DNA from: Gluconobacter vitians
GTDB lineage: Bacteria; Pseudomonadota; Alphaproteobacteria; Acetobacterales; Acetobacteraceae
Assembly: GCF_015244565.1 (NCBI RefSeq)
Contig: NZ_JABCQG010000004.1
Coordinates: 157,688-221,687, forward strand
Length of the DNA stretch: 64,000 bases
Reading direction: 5' to 3'
The position numbers were made by a program, and so were the translations under genes. Shown in pieces: positions 53,399 to 63,010 of the stretch. The first letter of the stretch is position 1. The number at the start of each line of letters is the position of its first letter. The notes below the pieces were generated by a model, which worked only from the letters and a program-made list of their open reading frames with translations, had not been told where the DNA came from and did not search any database.

Positions 53399-54241
53399 AT
53401 GAAAACCATCCTCATCACAGGCGCAGGTACCGGATTCGGGCATGAAGTCGCGCTGCGACTGGCTGCAAAAGGCTTTGACGTCATCGCAGGCGTGGAAATT
53501 GCCGCACAGGTCCATGCCGTCACCGAAGACGCAAAAAAGCGCGGCGTCTCCCTGCGCGTCGAGAAGCTCGACGTCACCTGCGAGGGCGATCGTCAGAAAG
53601 CCGCAGACTGGGATGTGGACATCCTGCTCAACAATGCCGGCATTTCCGAAGGCGGTTCCGTCGCCGATATTCCAGCCGAAAACCTCCGCCGTCAGTATGA
53701 AGTCAACATCATCGGCCCCGTCATGCTCACGCAGCTTGTACTGCGCAAAATGGTCGCGAAGAAGAAAGGCCGGGTTGTCTTCATGTCTTCCGTCGCCGGT
53801 CTGACCACGGACCCGTTCGCCGGAGCCTATTCATCGTCCAAACACGCCCTGGAAGCCATCGCCTCCGCACTGAGCCAGGAAGTGAAGGAATTCGGAATCG
53901 AGGTCGCCACCGTCAATCCGGGGCCGTTCCTCACCGGCTTCAACGACCGCATGTTCGAAACCTGGAAGAGCTGGCAGGATGATCCCGCCCGGCGCCTGTT
54001 CGATTACAGCAAGATTGCCTTCCCGCACGAACAGTACGATCCGGAACCCGTCTTTGAAACAACCATTGGCGTCCTGACCGGTACCATCGACACCTACCGG
54101 AACGTGGAACCGAAAGAGATCATCCCCCAGCAGCGTGAACAGCTGGATGCCGTCTGGAGCCAGAAGGTGACGGACGGCCTCGGCAAGCGCCCCGAACTGG
54201 TCCAGAAAGCTTACGACATCAAGCCTGCCACGCCGGTCTGA
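53399..54241 (+). CDS. SDR family oxidoreductase
   Basis: 280 aa classical short-chain dehydrogenase. NAD(P)-binding ILITGAGTGFGHEVALRLA (TGxxxGxG), NNAGISEGG, FMSSVAGLTTDPF and catalytic YSSSKHALEAIA (YxxxK) are all present, followed by VNPGPFLTGFNDRMFETW. A long C-terminal segment (residues 210-280) forms the substrate region. Substrate unknown; the Asp/Glu after the glycine motif (around residue 37) suggests NAD could be preferred, but this is weak. It converges on folE, 16 bases apart. Confidence 0.93.
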   Translation: MKTILITGAGTGFGHEVALRLAAKGFDVIAGVEIAAQVHAVTEDAKKRGVSLRVEKLDVTCEGDRQKAADWDVDILLNNAGISEGGSVADIPAENLRRQYEVNIIGPVMLTQLVLRKMVAKKKGRVVFMSSVAGLTTDPFAGAYSSSKHALEAIASALSQEVKEFGIEVATVNPGPFLTGFNDRMFETWKSWQDDPARRLFDYSKIAFPHEQYDPEPVFETTIGVLTGTIDTYRNVEPKEIIPQQREQLDAVWSQKVTDGLGKRPELVQKAYDIKPATPV

Positions 54242-54257
54242 AGCCGGAAGAGCTGTC

Positions 54258-54932
54258 TCAGCTCCGCAGAAGCGACATGATTTCCATTCTGGCTGCGCTA
54301 TCCCGCAGCCAGGTGCCGCGCGCAATGGAGGTCACGGTCGTGGAGCCGGGCGAGCGCACGCCGCGCATACTCATGCACATATGCTCGGCTTCGATCACAA
54401 CCAGCACGGCTTCTGGCGCAAGCACATCTTCCATGCCCTGCGCAATCTGGTCCGTCAGACGTTCCTGAAGCTGCGGACGGCGGGCAAAGCCCTCCACCAG
54501 CCGCGCAATCTTGCTCAGCCCCGTCAGACGGCCACCCGCAGGCAGATAGGCGACATGTGCCTTGCCATAAACCGGCAGCAGATGATGCTCACACATCGAA
54601 TGGAAGCGGATGTCCTTGACGATCACCGCACCATGATGCCGGTCCGCCGAGAACTGCGTCTTCAGATGATCCCGCGGGTCCTGATGCAGACCGCTGAACA
54701 CTTCAAGATACATCTTCGCCACGCGCTGCGGCGTATCGAGCAGACCTTCGCGCTCCGGGTTTTCACCCAGCGCCTCAAGGATCTCCCGCACGGCGCCTGC
54801 AATCCGCACTTCCGCATCCGCAGGCAGCGGCAAGGCTCCCATGGGGCGCAGTTCTTCGGAAGAAAGGCTGTCCTGACTGTCCGACAGACGTGCCGAGGCG
54901 GCGGTCATGATCGTGGCGTTCAGGTTGGTCAT
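54258..54932 (-). CDS. folE: GTP cyclohydrolase I FolE
   Basis: 224 aa. FolE opens GTP to 7,8-dihydroneopterin triphosphate, the entry to folate and, via QueD, queuosine. Marks are [40 protein letters not shown] (zinc Cys/His), [20 protein letters not shown] and [19 protein letters not shown]. The N-terminal 40 residues are variable. Its start overlaps the folB-folK stop by ATGA, so it is the last of folP-folBK-folE. Confidence 0.96.
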   Translation of the reverse strand: MTNLNATIMTAASARLSDSQDSLSSEELRPMGALPLPADAEVRIAGAVREILEALGENPEREGLLDTPQRVAKMYLEVFSGLHQDPRDHLKTQFSADRHHGAVIVKDIRFHSMCEHHLLPVYGKAHVAYLPAGGRLTGLSKIARLVEGFARRPQLQERLTDQIAQGMEDVLAPEAVLVVIEAEHMCMSMRGVRSPGSTTVTSIARGTWLRDSAARMEIMSLLRS

Positions 54933-55828
54933 GCGGGTTCAGGCTCCTTGATGCCCCAACGGCCGGTGCCGTCAGGCGCGCGCCGGGTCACATCCCCCGG
55001 GCTCCGCGGCAGGACTGCTAGCGCGTCCCGCACGCGACGTCCACCAATGACGTGATCTGGATCAATTTCTGCAAGAGGCTCGAGCACAAAAGCACGCTCG
55101 AACAGACAGGCATGCGGCAGCGTCAGCACCCGATCCCGGATGTTCCGCGCTCCATAATAAAGAATGTCGATATCAACAGCCCGCGCGCCCCAGCGCACAC
55201 CCGGCACACGCCCCAGATCGGCCTCGATCGCCTTGCAGACCCGCAGAAGCGCGTGAGGCTCCAGCGTTGTCCGCCCGGTAGCGCAGATATTCACAAACGT
55301 CGGCTGCTCCACGCCACCCCAGGGCGCGCTGTCATACAATGACGACACATCCGCGATCTCAAGCCCGTCCACAAGCGACAGCCGATCCACCGCCGCCGCC
55401 AGAACAGCCTCGCGCTCCCCCAGATTACTCCCCAGCGAAAACGCAACCTCATGCACCCGGGCCTGCTCAACGGACACCGCCGTCCCTGAAACCGCATAAG
55501 GCACCGGCGCAGAGGGCTTGCGTACTTCGACCCGCACCCATTCCACGCGCTCCAGTTTCGTCAGCACGGCCTCGGTGATGCGGCCCGCTACCGTCTCGAT
55601 GAGCCGAAGGGGCGGCCCTGTCACAATGGCCGAAGCGATATCGCAAAGCGTCCCGTAACAGACGGCCTGCTCGTAATCATCGCCCGCAATCGCGCCTGAC
55701 AGATCCGCGCGGATCTCGATATCGACAACAAAGCGCTGCCCGATCCGCGTCTCTTCCGGCAGCACGCCGTGATAGCCAAACAGGCACAGATCCCGCACGA
55801 AAACGGAAGTCAGGGCAGGAACGATCAT
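54929..55828 (-). CDS. fused dihydroneopterin aldolase (FolB) and HPPK (FolK)
   Basis: 299 aa bifunctional folate enzyme. Residues 1-120 are Fol[41 protein letters not shown] and [15 protein letters not shown]. Residues about 125-275 are Fol[55 protein letters not shown] and [20 protein letters not shown]. FolB makes 6-hydroxymethyl-dihydropterin and FolK pyrophosphorylates it, so consecutive steps are joined. It overlaps folP and folE by ATGA on both sides. Confidence 0.95.
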   Translation of the reverse strand: MIVPALTSVFVRDLCLFGYHGVLPEETRIGQRFVVDIEIRADLSGAIAGDDYEQAVCYGTLCDIASAIVTGPPLRLIETVAGRITEAVLTKLERVEWVRVEVRKPSAPVPYAVSGTAVSVEQARVHEVAFSLGSNLGEREAVLAAAVDRLSLVDGLEIADVSSLYDSAPWGGVEQPTFVNICATGRTTLEPHALLRVCKAIEADLGRVPGVRWGARAVDIDILYYGARNIRDRVLTLPHACLFERAFVLEPLAEIDPDHVIGGRRVRDALAVLPRSPGDVTRRAPDGTGRWGIKEPEPA

Positions 55829-56637
55829 CGGACATCCTTCAGAATCTGGCGCATTTTCAGCGCATCCACATGCTCGCGCACATCATGCACCCGCAGGATC
55901 ACAGCCCCCTGCTCCACTCCATAGAGATTGGTCGCCAGCGTTCCCGCCAACCGCTCGGACGCCGCGCGCCCCAGAAAATGCCCGAACATCGACTTGCGCG
56001 ACACCCCCAGCAGAACCGGCAGTCCATATTCGGCCCGCAACTCCCCAAGCCGCGCTACGGCCTCGACATTCTGCGCCTGTGTCTTGCCAAACCCGACACC
56101 GGGATCGAGCACGATCCGCTCTTGCTCCAGACCGGCCCGTTCCGCCAGTTCCAGCGAGCAGTCAAAAAACCGCCGCCAGTCCGCCCGCAGGTCAAGCGCC
56201 GCATCCACCTCATGCCGGTTATGCATCAGCACAGCCACGGCATCCGAATCCGCCACCACGGATGCCATCTCAGGATCGGCCTGAAACCCCCAAACATCGT
56301 TGATAACCGCTGCCCCAGCCTCCAGCGCCCGCTTTGCGACGAATGCCTTGGTCGTATCCACCGAAACGACGGCCCCTTCCGCCACCAGCGTTCCCACAAC
56401 AGGCGAAAGCCGCGCCCATTCCTCTTCTGCCGTCACCGGTTCAAAACCCGGTCGCGTGGACTCCGCTCCCAGATCCAGCAGATCTGCCCCGTCCGCCAGC
56501 AGGGCGCGCCCATGCTCAAGCGCAGCCTCGGGCCGCAGAAACTGCCCCCCGTCGGAAAACGAATCCGGCGTGACGTTTACAATCCCCATCACCGCCACAG
56601 ACCCGTTTCCAGACGGGATCTTCCAATGCTTCCCCAT
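55825..56637 (-). CDS. folP: dihydropteroate synthase FolP
   Basis: 270 aa from ATG 56637, which has AAAGGGG upstream; the frame is open to 56679. DHPS joins 6-hydroxymethyl-dihydropterin pyrophosphate to p-aminobenzoate. Family motifs are MGIVNVTPDSFSDGGQFL, DLLDLGAESTRPGFEP, GAAVINDVWGFQADPEM and IVLDPGVGFGKT. It overlaps the next gene by ATGA and follows the EAL gene by 11 bases. Confidence 0.96.
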   Translation of the reverse strand: MGKHWKIPSGNGSVAVMGIVNVTPDSFSDGGQFLRPEAALEHGRALLADGADLLDLGAESTRPGFEPVTAEEEWARLSPVVGTLVAEGAVVSVDTTKAFVAKRALEAGAAVINDVWGFQADPEMASVVADSDAVAVLMHNRHEVDAALDLRADWRRFFDCSLELAERAGLEQERIVLDPGVGFGKTQAQNVEAVARLGELRAEYGLPVLLGVSRKSMFGHFLGRAASERLAGTLATNLYGVEQGAVILRVHDVREHVDALKMRQILKDVR

Positions 56638-56648
56638 TGCCACCCCTT

Positions 56649-59183
56649 TCACAGACCCTCCACCTTCCGTCTCCGGCACAGCGGAACATCCTCTTCCGGC
56701 ACTGGCGGCCCCAGAAAGAACCCCTGCACTTCCGTACAGCCATGCTCCTGCAGATGACGGTAATGCTCCGGTGAAGACACGCCCTCCGCCGTCACCGCAA
56801 TCCCCAGATCCGTCGCGAGCCCGATCACGTTGCGCACCACTGCCGCACTGCGCGCATCCTGAAGCATGTCCTGGATAAAAACCGCATCCAGCTTGATCTT
56901 GGAAAACGAAAACTGCCGCAGATACATCAGCGCCGAGAAGCCCTTGCCGAAATCATCCAGCGCAATCCGCACCCCTCTGTGCTCCAGTTCCCGGAACGCA
57001 TGATAGGCAAGCGGCCCGGCCTCAAGCGCCCGGGTTTCCGTTACTTCGACCTGCAAGCGCTGCGGCGCCAGCCCGGTCCTTTCCAGAACACTGAAAATGC
57101 GGTCCGCAATGTCAGGAAGCGAAAAATGCGTCGCCGTCATGTTGACCGAGACCCACAGGGACACAGGCCATCGCCGCGCCGCCCGACACGCCGTCTCCAG
57201 AACCCAGAAATCGAACTCCAGCCCGTTCCCGGCTTCGATGATCATGTCGATGACCTTCTCGATCGACAGATGGCCATGCGCCGAGCCTTTCCACCGGCAC
57301 AGCGCCTCAAAACCAACCGTCTGACCGGTCCGGGCACTGGCAATCGGCTGATAAACGAGTGCGAACGCCTTCATCCGAAGCGCCTGATGCACATCCTGAA
57401 ACATGTTCTTCTGACGACTATCAGCCAGATCATCGCACGGATCGAATATACTGTAGCGCCCGACCCGCTCGCGCCGTGCATCCTTCAGCGCCGTTTCCGC
57501 GGCCTCCACAAGCGCATCCCCGTTCCCCACGCCCGAGACGGCCATCCCGATCGCCGGTTCCAGTTCAATGGCACCTGCACCGGGAACCGTCACCCCACCG
57601 TCCAAAACTGACAGCATTTCCAGAGCAAGGGCTTCCGGAAAACGATGTTTTTCCTCGACAGGCATATCCGTCACGATTGCCAGATCCATCGCGCCATGCC
57701 GCGCTACAAAACGGTTTCCAGCACCATTCCGATCTTTGGAACGATATTTCTCCAACAGACCTCCGAGCCGCGATGCACTAACCTGCAGGACATATGCCGT
57801 CTCTTCGGCATTAACGTCATGCCGACCTTTCGGCTCTGAAACATCCAGCGACACCAGTGCCAAGACAAAGTCCTGCTTCCCACGGGTCGTTTCGAGCAGG
57901 CGTCTCTGGACGTGCTCCAGACAGGACAGCCGGTTCGGCAACCCCGTCAGCCCGTCAACCCGAACCCGATGAAAGTGCCGATCCCGCATCGCCTGCATGG
58001 TCGTGACATCCGTCCCCACGCCCCGATAGCCCTGAAATACCCCGGCCCGGAACACCGGCTGCCCCGTGAGCATCCACCATCTGCCCTCAGGCACAGACCG
58101 GACCGCCAGCTCCCGGAATGCAAGCCGGTTGTTCAGACAATGCGCCAGATGCAGTTCCGGCGACATCGCTCCAGACAGATCTGCCCTCAGGACCGGCGGC
58201 TCCGAAACGGTACCCGGAACACCCAGAGCACCCTGCAGGCTCTGTCCCGCAATGTCAGCCTCACCCCGTTCCAGCGTCCGGCACAATCCCGCAGACGGAT
58301 TGCGCAGCCTGCCCGCCTCATCCGTCTCCCACAGCCAGCCACCGCCCTGCGAAACTGACCGTGGCATAAGAAGTGACAGGATCTCCGCCTGTTCCCGCTC
58401 TTTCAGCCGCGTCATCTGCATGCGCCACAGCAGGACGTTCACCAGTCGGCTGACCCCGGCGACAAACAATCCGCAAACCGTCACTTCAAGAATAAAAGAC
58501 GCTGTAAACAGCACGGAACGGTGCAGGCATCCTTCCAGCAGCGCGCCATACATGCCTGCCACGATCGGGATCATCATGGCCTCGACCGCACCCGTCACGG
58601 GAGCACAGAGCAGCAATGGTGCCATGAGACCGGCACACACCCCGATCGTCAGCACATGAACGTCTTCCCCATGCAGCCGGAATGCCAGGATGATGAAGAC
58701 GAACCAGACAGTCCCCAGAACACCATTCAGGTATCGGAGACCCTGCCGGACCGAGTGGTCATCTGCCCACGAATAGTCCCGCAGCTTCTGGATTCTGGGC
58801 TGAATGGCAAGAATCCAGACCAGCAACGCCCCCCAGACACCCAGAAGCGGCACGACAGCCAGCCGGCGATCCAAAGACCACATGCCCAGCGCCACCACTG
58901 GCGCACTGACAGCCTGAGCCAGAAGATGCACCGGAAGAAGCAGCTTGAGCGTTCGTAACTGGCGCCACCTGAAGGTGCTCTGCAGATGCGCCGGAACCTG
59001 TGGCGTCAGCGCTCCACTGTGCCTGCCATAACGGAACCGGAAGGCCACCCATCGCAGCAGCAGGCACCGCCGCCTTGAGGTTCTGAAACCACCTCCTGCC
59101 CCCGGACCATCCGCAGCCGGATCTTCCGGTTCTTTCCTTTCCCCGGCGCTGCTCCCTGCACCAGAACATCTGTCGTCTGTCAT
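56649..59183 (-). CDS. membrane GGDEF-EAL protein with degenerate GGDEF and intact EAL
   Basis: 844 aa. Basic, Arg-rich residues 1-75, then about six to seven membrane helices (about 80-250), a PAS-like domain (about 280-395), a GGDEF-fold domain (about 408-575) and an EAL domain (about 590-840). The GGDEF site reads HGAMD (496-500), so diguanylate cyclase activity is unlikely. The EAL site has FEALCRW (E626), SVNMTATHF, QVEVTET (E713, E716), LDDFGKGFS (D743-D744), KLD and EVQGFFLG, so c-di-GMP phosphodiesterase activity is plausible. Regulation through membrane helices and PAS is inferred. It precedes folP. Confidence 0.9.
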   Translation of the reverse strand: MTDDRCSGAGSSAGERKEPEDPAADGPGAGGGFRTSRRRCLLLRWVAFRFRYGRHSGALTPQVPAHLQSTFRWRQLRTLKLLLPVHLLAQAVSAPVVALGMWSLDRRLAVVPLLGVWGALLVWILAIQPRIQKLRDYSWADDHSVRQGLRYLNGVLGTVWFVFIILAFRLHGEDVHVLTIGVCAGLMAPLLLCAPVTGAVEAMMIPIVAGMYGALLEGCLHRSVLFTASFILEVTVCGLFVAGVSRLVNVLLWRMQMTRLKEREQAEILSLLMPRSVSQGGGWLWETDEAGRLRNPSAGLCRTLERGEADIAGQSLQGALGVPGTVSEPPVLRADLSGAMSPELHLAHCLNNRLAFRELAVRSVPEGRWWMLTGQPVFRAGVFQGYRGVGTDVTTMQAMRDRHFHRVRVDGLTGLPNRLSCLEHVQRRLLETTRGKQDFVLALVSLDVSEPKGRHDVNAEETAYVLQVSASRLGGLLEKYRSKDRNGAGNRFVARHGAMDLAIVTDMPVEEKHRFPEALALEMLSVLDGGVTVPGAGAIELEPAIGMAVSGVGNGDALVEAAETALKDARRERVGRYSIFDPCDDLADSRQKNMFQDVHQALRMKAFALVYQPIASARTGQTVGFEALCRWKGSAHGHLSIEKVIDMIIEAGNGLEFDFWVLETACRAARRWPVSLWVSVNMTATHFSLPDIADRIFSVLERTGLAPQRLQVEVTETRALEAGPLAYHAFRELEHRGVRIALDDFGKGFSALMYLRQFSFSKIKLDAVFIQDMLQDARSAAVVRNVIGLATDLGIAVTAEGVSSPEHYRHLQEHGCTEVQGFFLGPPVPEEDVPLCRRRKVEGL

Positions 59184-59410
59184 ACACCGTCATACCAGTG
59201 GAGCACGTCGAAGCCTGAAACGGCTTTCCCGGACCGGAAAACCATCCCTTCGAAAGTCGGGAACCATACCCGCAAAGAGCCTGTTCCCAAAATCCGGAGA
59301 ATGGAATTTCCAGTAGCCTGCCCACTGCCGGAACGATCACCGGGAACCCCTGCAGCATCCCCGTGTTTTCAGATCAGAGACGGTCCCCGTCCCAGAAAAA
59401 AGAGAGACCC

Positions 59411-59761
59411 ATGTCCCGCATTGATGACACAGCCTTTGAAGGCGAAGACCGCAAATACCGCGTCGCCACGGAACAGGCGGAAGCCGCCCTTCGTGCCCGC
59501 GATAGCGGAGATAATGCTCTGGCCGAGCGCCTGCTGGACGAAGCCGAACGGACAGACCCTGAAGCCCTCGCCAATGTCCTGCAGCGCGACAGTGACAGTC
59601 CGGCAGGGCGCGGCCACAGACCGCCTCCGCCGGCATCGGATGAAGAAGTCGCAGCCATCACCCGCACGGTTCAGCCGGGCGCTGATGCGCCGTCCCGTGC
59701 CGGAATCGTTGACGGCAACGGGGATATGGACGGCTCAGGCGCAGACAGCGAAAAGCGCTGA
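59411..59761 (+). CDS. small acidic protein of unknown function
   Basis: 116 aa from ATG 59411, with AGAGA upstream; an in-frame ATG at 59363 gives 16 more residues. No membrane helix or signal peptide. Residues 1-60 look helical and charged (YRVATEQAEAALRARDSGDN then LLDEAERTDPEALANVLQRD). The rest is Pro/Gly/Asp-rich and probably disordered. It is not recognised as a family. It converges on the DsbA-like gene with a 20-base gap. Confidence 0.55.
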   Translation: MSRIDDTAFEGEDRKYRVATEQAEAALRARDSGDNALAERLLDEAERTDPEALANVLQRDSDSPAGRGHRPPPPASDEEVAAITRTVQPGADAPSRAGIVDGNGDMDGSGADSEKR

Positions 59762-59781
59762 AACCGCCGCGTCCGCAGGCC

Positions 59782-60540
59782 TCAGGCCTTCCGGGCGCGA
59801 TCCAGAAACGCGTCCATCTGGTCCGGCTCAAGCGCACCGGGCGCCACAGCGGCCGTACCGAAAATGAAGGTCGGCGTTCCGTCCAGACCGACAGACCGCC
59901 CCTGATCCAGGTTGGTGTTGATCAGCGTGATCGTCTGCGGCGAGTTCATGTCAGCCGCCAGCTTCTTTGCATCAATGCCATTGGCCTGGGCCAGTTCGGT
60001 AATCCGCTCCATGCTCGGCTTGGTGGTATCTTCCATCAGCGCCTTGCGCATGGCTTCATACTTGCCCTGCATGCTGGCCGCGAAAATGGCCCGCGTATCC
60101 AGCACACTGTTGTTACCCAGAACCGGCACGACCTTCTCGACCAGCCGCACATCCGGGTGACGGTTAAGGAAGCTATCCACCTCACCCATCATGGACCGGC
60201 AATACGAGCAGCGCGGATCATAGAATTCCACAACCGTGATCTTGCCATGCGGATTGCCCCGGATCGCAAAAGCCGGTGCGCTCTGCAACTCGCTCTGATG
60301 CGCCCGCACGGCTGCAAGCGTCGAATCCTGCTTCTGTTCTTCGGCCTTTTCACGGATCGAACGGATGGCATCCGTGAGAATGGTCGGGTCGTTCTGCAGG
60401 GCCTCACGCATGATGCCGACGATCTCCGCCCGCTGGGCTGGCGTGAAGGATTCTGCCGGCGCCGCCAGAGCCTGACCGCCCACGAAAAAGGCCATTCCGG
60501 CAACAACGGCGCAGGCCGTGGCAAGAAGATGGTGTCTCAA
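59782..60540 (-). CDS. DsbA-family thiol:disulfide oxidoreductase
   Basis: 252 aa with a signal peptide (1-27, ending GQALAAP). A helical N-terminal segment (30-90) precedes a thioredoxin-fold domain with the active site FYDPRCSYCRSMMGE (CSYC), cis-Pro loop GTPTFIFGTAAV and an inserted helical domain. The layout matches Com1/DsbA-like proteins of alphaproteobacteria, which act in the periplasm. It diverges from the GGT-like gene across 232 bases, which contain no other gene. Confidence 0.92.
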   Translation of the reverse strand: MRHHLLATACAVVAGMAFFVGGQALAAPAESFTPAQRAEIVGIMREALQNDPTILTDAIRSIREKAEEQKQDSTLAAVRAHQSELQSAPAFAIRGNPHGKITVVEFYDPRCSYCRSMMGEVDSFLNRHPDVRLVEKVVPVLGNNSVLDTRAIFAASMQGKYEAMRKALMEDTTKPSMERITELAQANGIDAKKLAADMNSPQTITLINTNLDQGRSVGLDGTPTFIFGTAAVAPGALEPDQMDAFLDRARKA

Positions 60541-60772
60541 GGAGGACGCTCCGGTTCAGCTGGGTGGAAAAGACGACTTCAGGTCCATACGCCATAAAGA
60601 ACGCACGAGGCAAAGAGAAGACACCAACTCGCCCCTCCCACAAACTACAGATTACCGTTATGAGGGAACAACAGCCGGACCGGACCCACGGCGCAGACCC
60701 GTCTGCCCGCGCCCGTCACCCGCAAAGGCCACGAGGCCGGACAGTCGTGACCAGACAACGGAGAAACGCCAG

Positions 60773-62191
60773 GTGGCGCATCGTCAGCACCAGATTTCCA
60801 CCCCGGACGCCCCACAGGGCCGTCGCGTGTCTTCCCGCTTTCCGGCCGCGCTGATGGCCACGGCTGCCTCGGGCCTCCTGCTGGGCGCCTGCTCATGGAT
60901 GCCCGGCGTCCAGCTCATCAGCAACAACGAAACCTCCGCTCCCGCCGGTGGCAGCATCGGGACGGTGGTCGCAGACGAGCCACAGGCTGCGCTTGTCGGT
61001 CATGACGTCCTCGCCCGCGGTGGCAATGCCGCCGACGCCGCAACCGCCACGGCCCTTGCCCTCGGCGTGACCCTACCGTCCCGTGCCTCTTTCGGCGGCG
61101 GTGGCGCCTGTCTGGTCAGCCGCCCCGGCGAACCTGCCCAGGCCATCACCTTCCTGCCCCGCCCCGGCACCAGCAAAGGCGGTGACCGGCCGGCCGGAAC
61201 AGCCGCCGAGTTCCGCGGCCTGTACCTGATGCAGCTCCATTACGGCACCGTCGATTTCAACGACCTGATCGCCCCGGCCCTGAACCTCGCCAGCACCGGC
61301 ATCACCGTCAGCCGCACGCTCGCAGCCGATCTGGCCGCCGTCCGCCCGGCACTTCTGGCCGACGACAACGCCCGTACCATCTTCGGACGTGGCGAGACCA
61401 CGACCGTGGCCGCAGGTGACAGTCTGGCCCAGCCCCGTCTCGCGGGCTTCCTCGAACGCATCCGCGTCGCAGGTGTCGGCGATCTCTATAACGGTGCCCT
61501 CGCCGATGTTTACGTCACCGCTGCCCAGAAGGCCGGCGGCGGCCTGAACGACGAAGACATGCGCCAGACCCTGCCGGTCCAGACGGCTGCCCTCACAACC
61601 CGTCAGGGCGATGTGGACGCCTCCTTCCTGGCGCCGCCCGCCGATGGCGGTCTCGGCGCGGCCCTGCGCTACACGACCGGCGCTTCAGCCCAGGGGGCTG
61701 TCGCCGCTTGGCGCGCCTCCGGCAACACCACACTGGCCGCCGCACAGGCCGCCCTCGACAGCGGCCATTCCGGCAACGGCACCCTCCCGGCTCTTCCGGC
61801 CTCGACGTCCTTCGTCGTGACGGATCATTCCGGCATGGCCGTCGCCTGCGCCCTGAGCGAAAACAACCTGTTCGGAACAGGCCGCATCGCTGGCAGCACA
61901 GGCGTTGTCCTCGGCGCGTCCCCCGCCCGCACACCGCAGCCCCTGCTTTCCGCCGCTGTCCTGCGTGACCAGCGCAACCTGCGCGCCGTCATTGCAGCCT
62001 CCGGCCAGAACGAAGCCGCCGATGCCGTTGGAGACGCTGCCCGCGCCGCCGCGCATGAAACCCCGATCCCGCATGAAGGCGCAGGCCGCATCAACGCCAT
62101 CCTCTGCCATGGCAACGATTCGTGCCGCGGTTCCACAGACCCCCGCGCCGCCGGCCTCGCCGCAGGCACCACGAACGACAGCCGGAACTGA
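60773..62191 (+). CDS. degenerate gamma-glutamyltransferase-like lipoprotein
   Basis: 472 aa from GTG 60773, chosen because ACGGAGA lies 8 bases upstream and the frame then gives a signal with lipobox LLGAC (Cys40). An ATG at 60851 is possible. GGT-like features are GGNAADAATATALALGVTLP and FGGGGACLV. Normally TTHFSVVD holds the nucleophilic Thr; here the aligned region is STSFVVTD, and the substrate-binding Arg of the large-subunit motif is not found. The protein is about 100 aa shorter than typical GGT. Enzyme activity and autoprocessing are therefore doubtful. Confidence 0.75.
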   Translation: MAHRQHQISTPDAPQGRRVSSRFPAALMATAASGLLLGACSWMPGVQLISNNETSAPAGGSIGTVVADEPQAALVGHDVLARGGNAADAATATALALGVTLPSRASFGGGGACLVSRPGEPAQAITFLPRPGTSKGGDRPAGTAAEFRGLYLMQLHYGTVDFNDLIAPALNLASTGITVSRTLAADLAAVRPALLADDNARTIFGRGETTTVAAGDSLAQPRLAGFLERIRVAGVGDLYNGALADVYVTAAQKAGGGLNDEDMRQTLPVQTAALTTRQGDVDASFLAPPADGGLGAALRYTTGASAQGAVAAWRASGNTTLAAAQAALDSGHSGNGTLPALPASTSFVVTDHSGMAVACALSENNLFGTGRIAGSTGVVLGASPARTPQPLLSAAVLRDQRNLRAVIAASGQNEAADAVGDAARAAAHETPIPHEGAGRINAILCHGNDSCRGSTDPRAAGLAAGTTNDSRN

Positions 62192-62192
62192 C

Positions 62193-62230
62193 AAAAAAGC
62201 CCCGCCAGCCTTACGGACTGGCGGGGCTTT
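62193..62230. terminator. bidirectional intrinsic terminator
   Basis: GCCCCGCCAG / CTGGCGGGGC 10-bp perfect stem (62199-62208 with 62218-62227), loop of 9, with six A on the left and TTT on the right. It separates the convergent GGT-like and fliP genes. Confidence 0.92.
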
Positions 62231-62246
62231 CCCCTGATTCGGGTTC

Positions 62247-63005
62247 TTACCCGGTAAAACTTCGCACCAGACTTCCCGCTACAAGCGACCACCCGTCGAC
62301 CACGACGAAAAAGATCAGCTTGAACGGCAGGGACACCGTACTCGGCGGCAGCATCATCATGCCAAGGCTCATCAGCACGCTGGACACCACCAGATCGATG
62401 ACCAGAAACGGCAGATAAAGCAGAAATCCCATCTCGAACCCGCGGCGAAGTTCGCCAATCATGAACGCAGGCACCAGCACCCGCCAGGGCGTATCACTGA
62501 CCTTCGCGGGCGGCTTTTCATGCGCAATGTTCAGGAACGTCGCCACATCCGCAGGCCGCGCCGTCACAGCCATGAAACCATGAAACGGCTGGGCCGCGGC
62601 CGTCAGACCTTCCATTTCCCCGACACGCCCCGCCATCATCGGCTCGATCCCGGCATCCCAGGATTTCTGAAGCGTCGGCTGCATCACAAACAGCGTCAGA
62701 AACAGCGCCAGCCCGATCAGAACCGTATTGGGCGGCGTCCCCTGCGCGCCCAGCGCACTGCGCAGCAGCGACAGCACAATTACGATCCGCGTAAACGCCG
62801 TAATCATCACCAGCAGGCTCGGCGCCAGCGACAGAACAGTGATCAGAGCCGTCAGCTGCACCAGCCGACTGGTCGTCCCCGCACCACCGGAAGCACCATT
62901 CTGCCCCAGATCAATGCTCACAGCCTGGGCATACGCCAGATGCGGCATCCCCAGACACGCCAGCAGAACCAGAACCGGCAGCAGAATCCGAAGAACGCAG
63001 GCCAT
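62247..63005 (-). CDS. fliP: flagellar export apparatus protein FliP
   Basis: 252 aa from ATG 63005 (MACVLRILLPVLVLLACLGM); the ORF is open to 63302 only by overlap with fliO. FliP is part of the FliPQR export gate in the flagellar basal body. A signal sequence (cleaved near AYAQA) is followed by SLAPSLLVMITAFTRIVIVL, GTPPNTVLIGLALFLTLFVM and FMIGELRRGFEMGFLLYLPF. These are FliP signatures. It follows fliO by five bases. Confidence 0.97.
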   Translation of the reverse strand: MACVLRILLPVLVLLACLGMPHLAYAQAVSIDLGQNGASGGAGTTSRLVQLTALITVLSLAPSLLVMITAFTRIVIVLSLLRSALGAQGTPPNTVLIGLALFLTLFVMQPTLQKSWDAGIEPMMAGRVGEMEGLTAAAQPFHGFMAVTARPADVATFLNIAHEKPPAKVSDTPWRVLVPAFMIGELRRGFEMGFLLYLPFLVIDLVVSSVLMSLGMMMLPPSTVSLPFKLIFFVVVDGWSLVAGSLVRSFTG

Positions 63006-63010
63006 CTTCC

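Noticed and set aside
59363..59410. Longer start for the small acidic protein at 59363
   Set aside because: The region before 59411 is basic and has no ribosome-binding site; ATG 59411 has AGAGA upstream.
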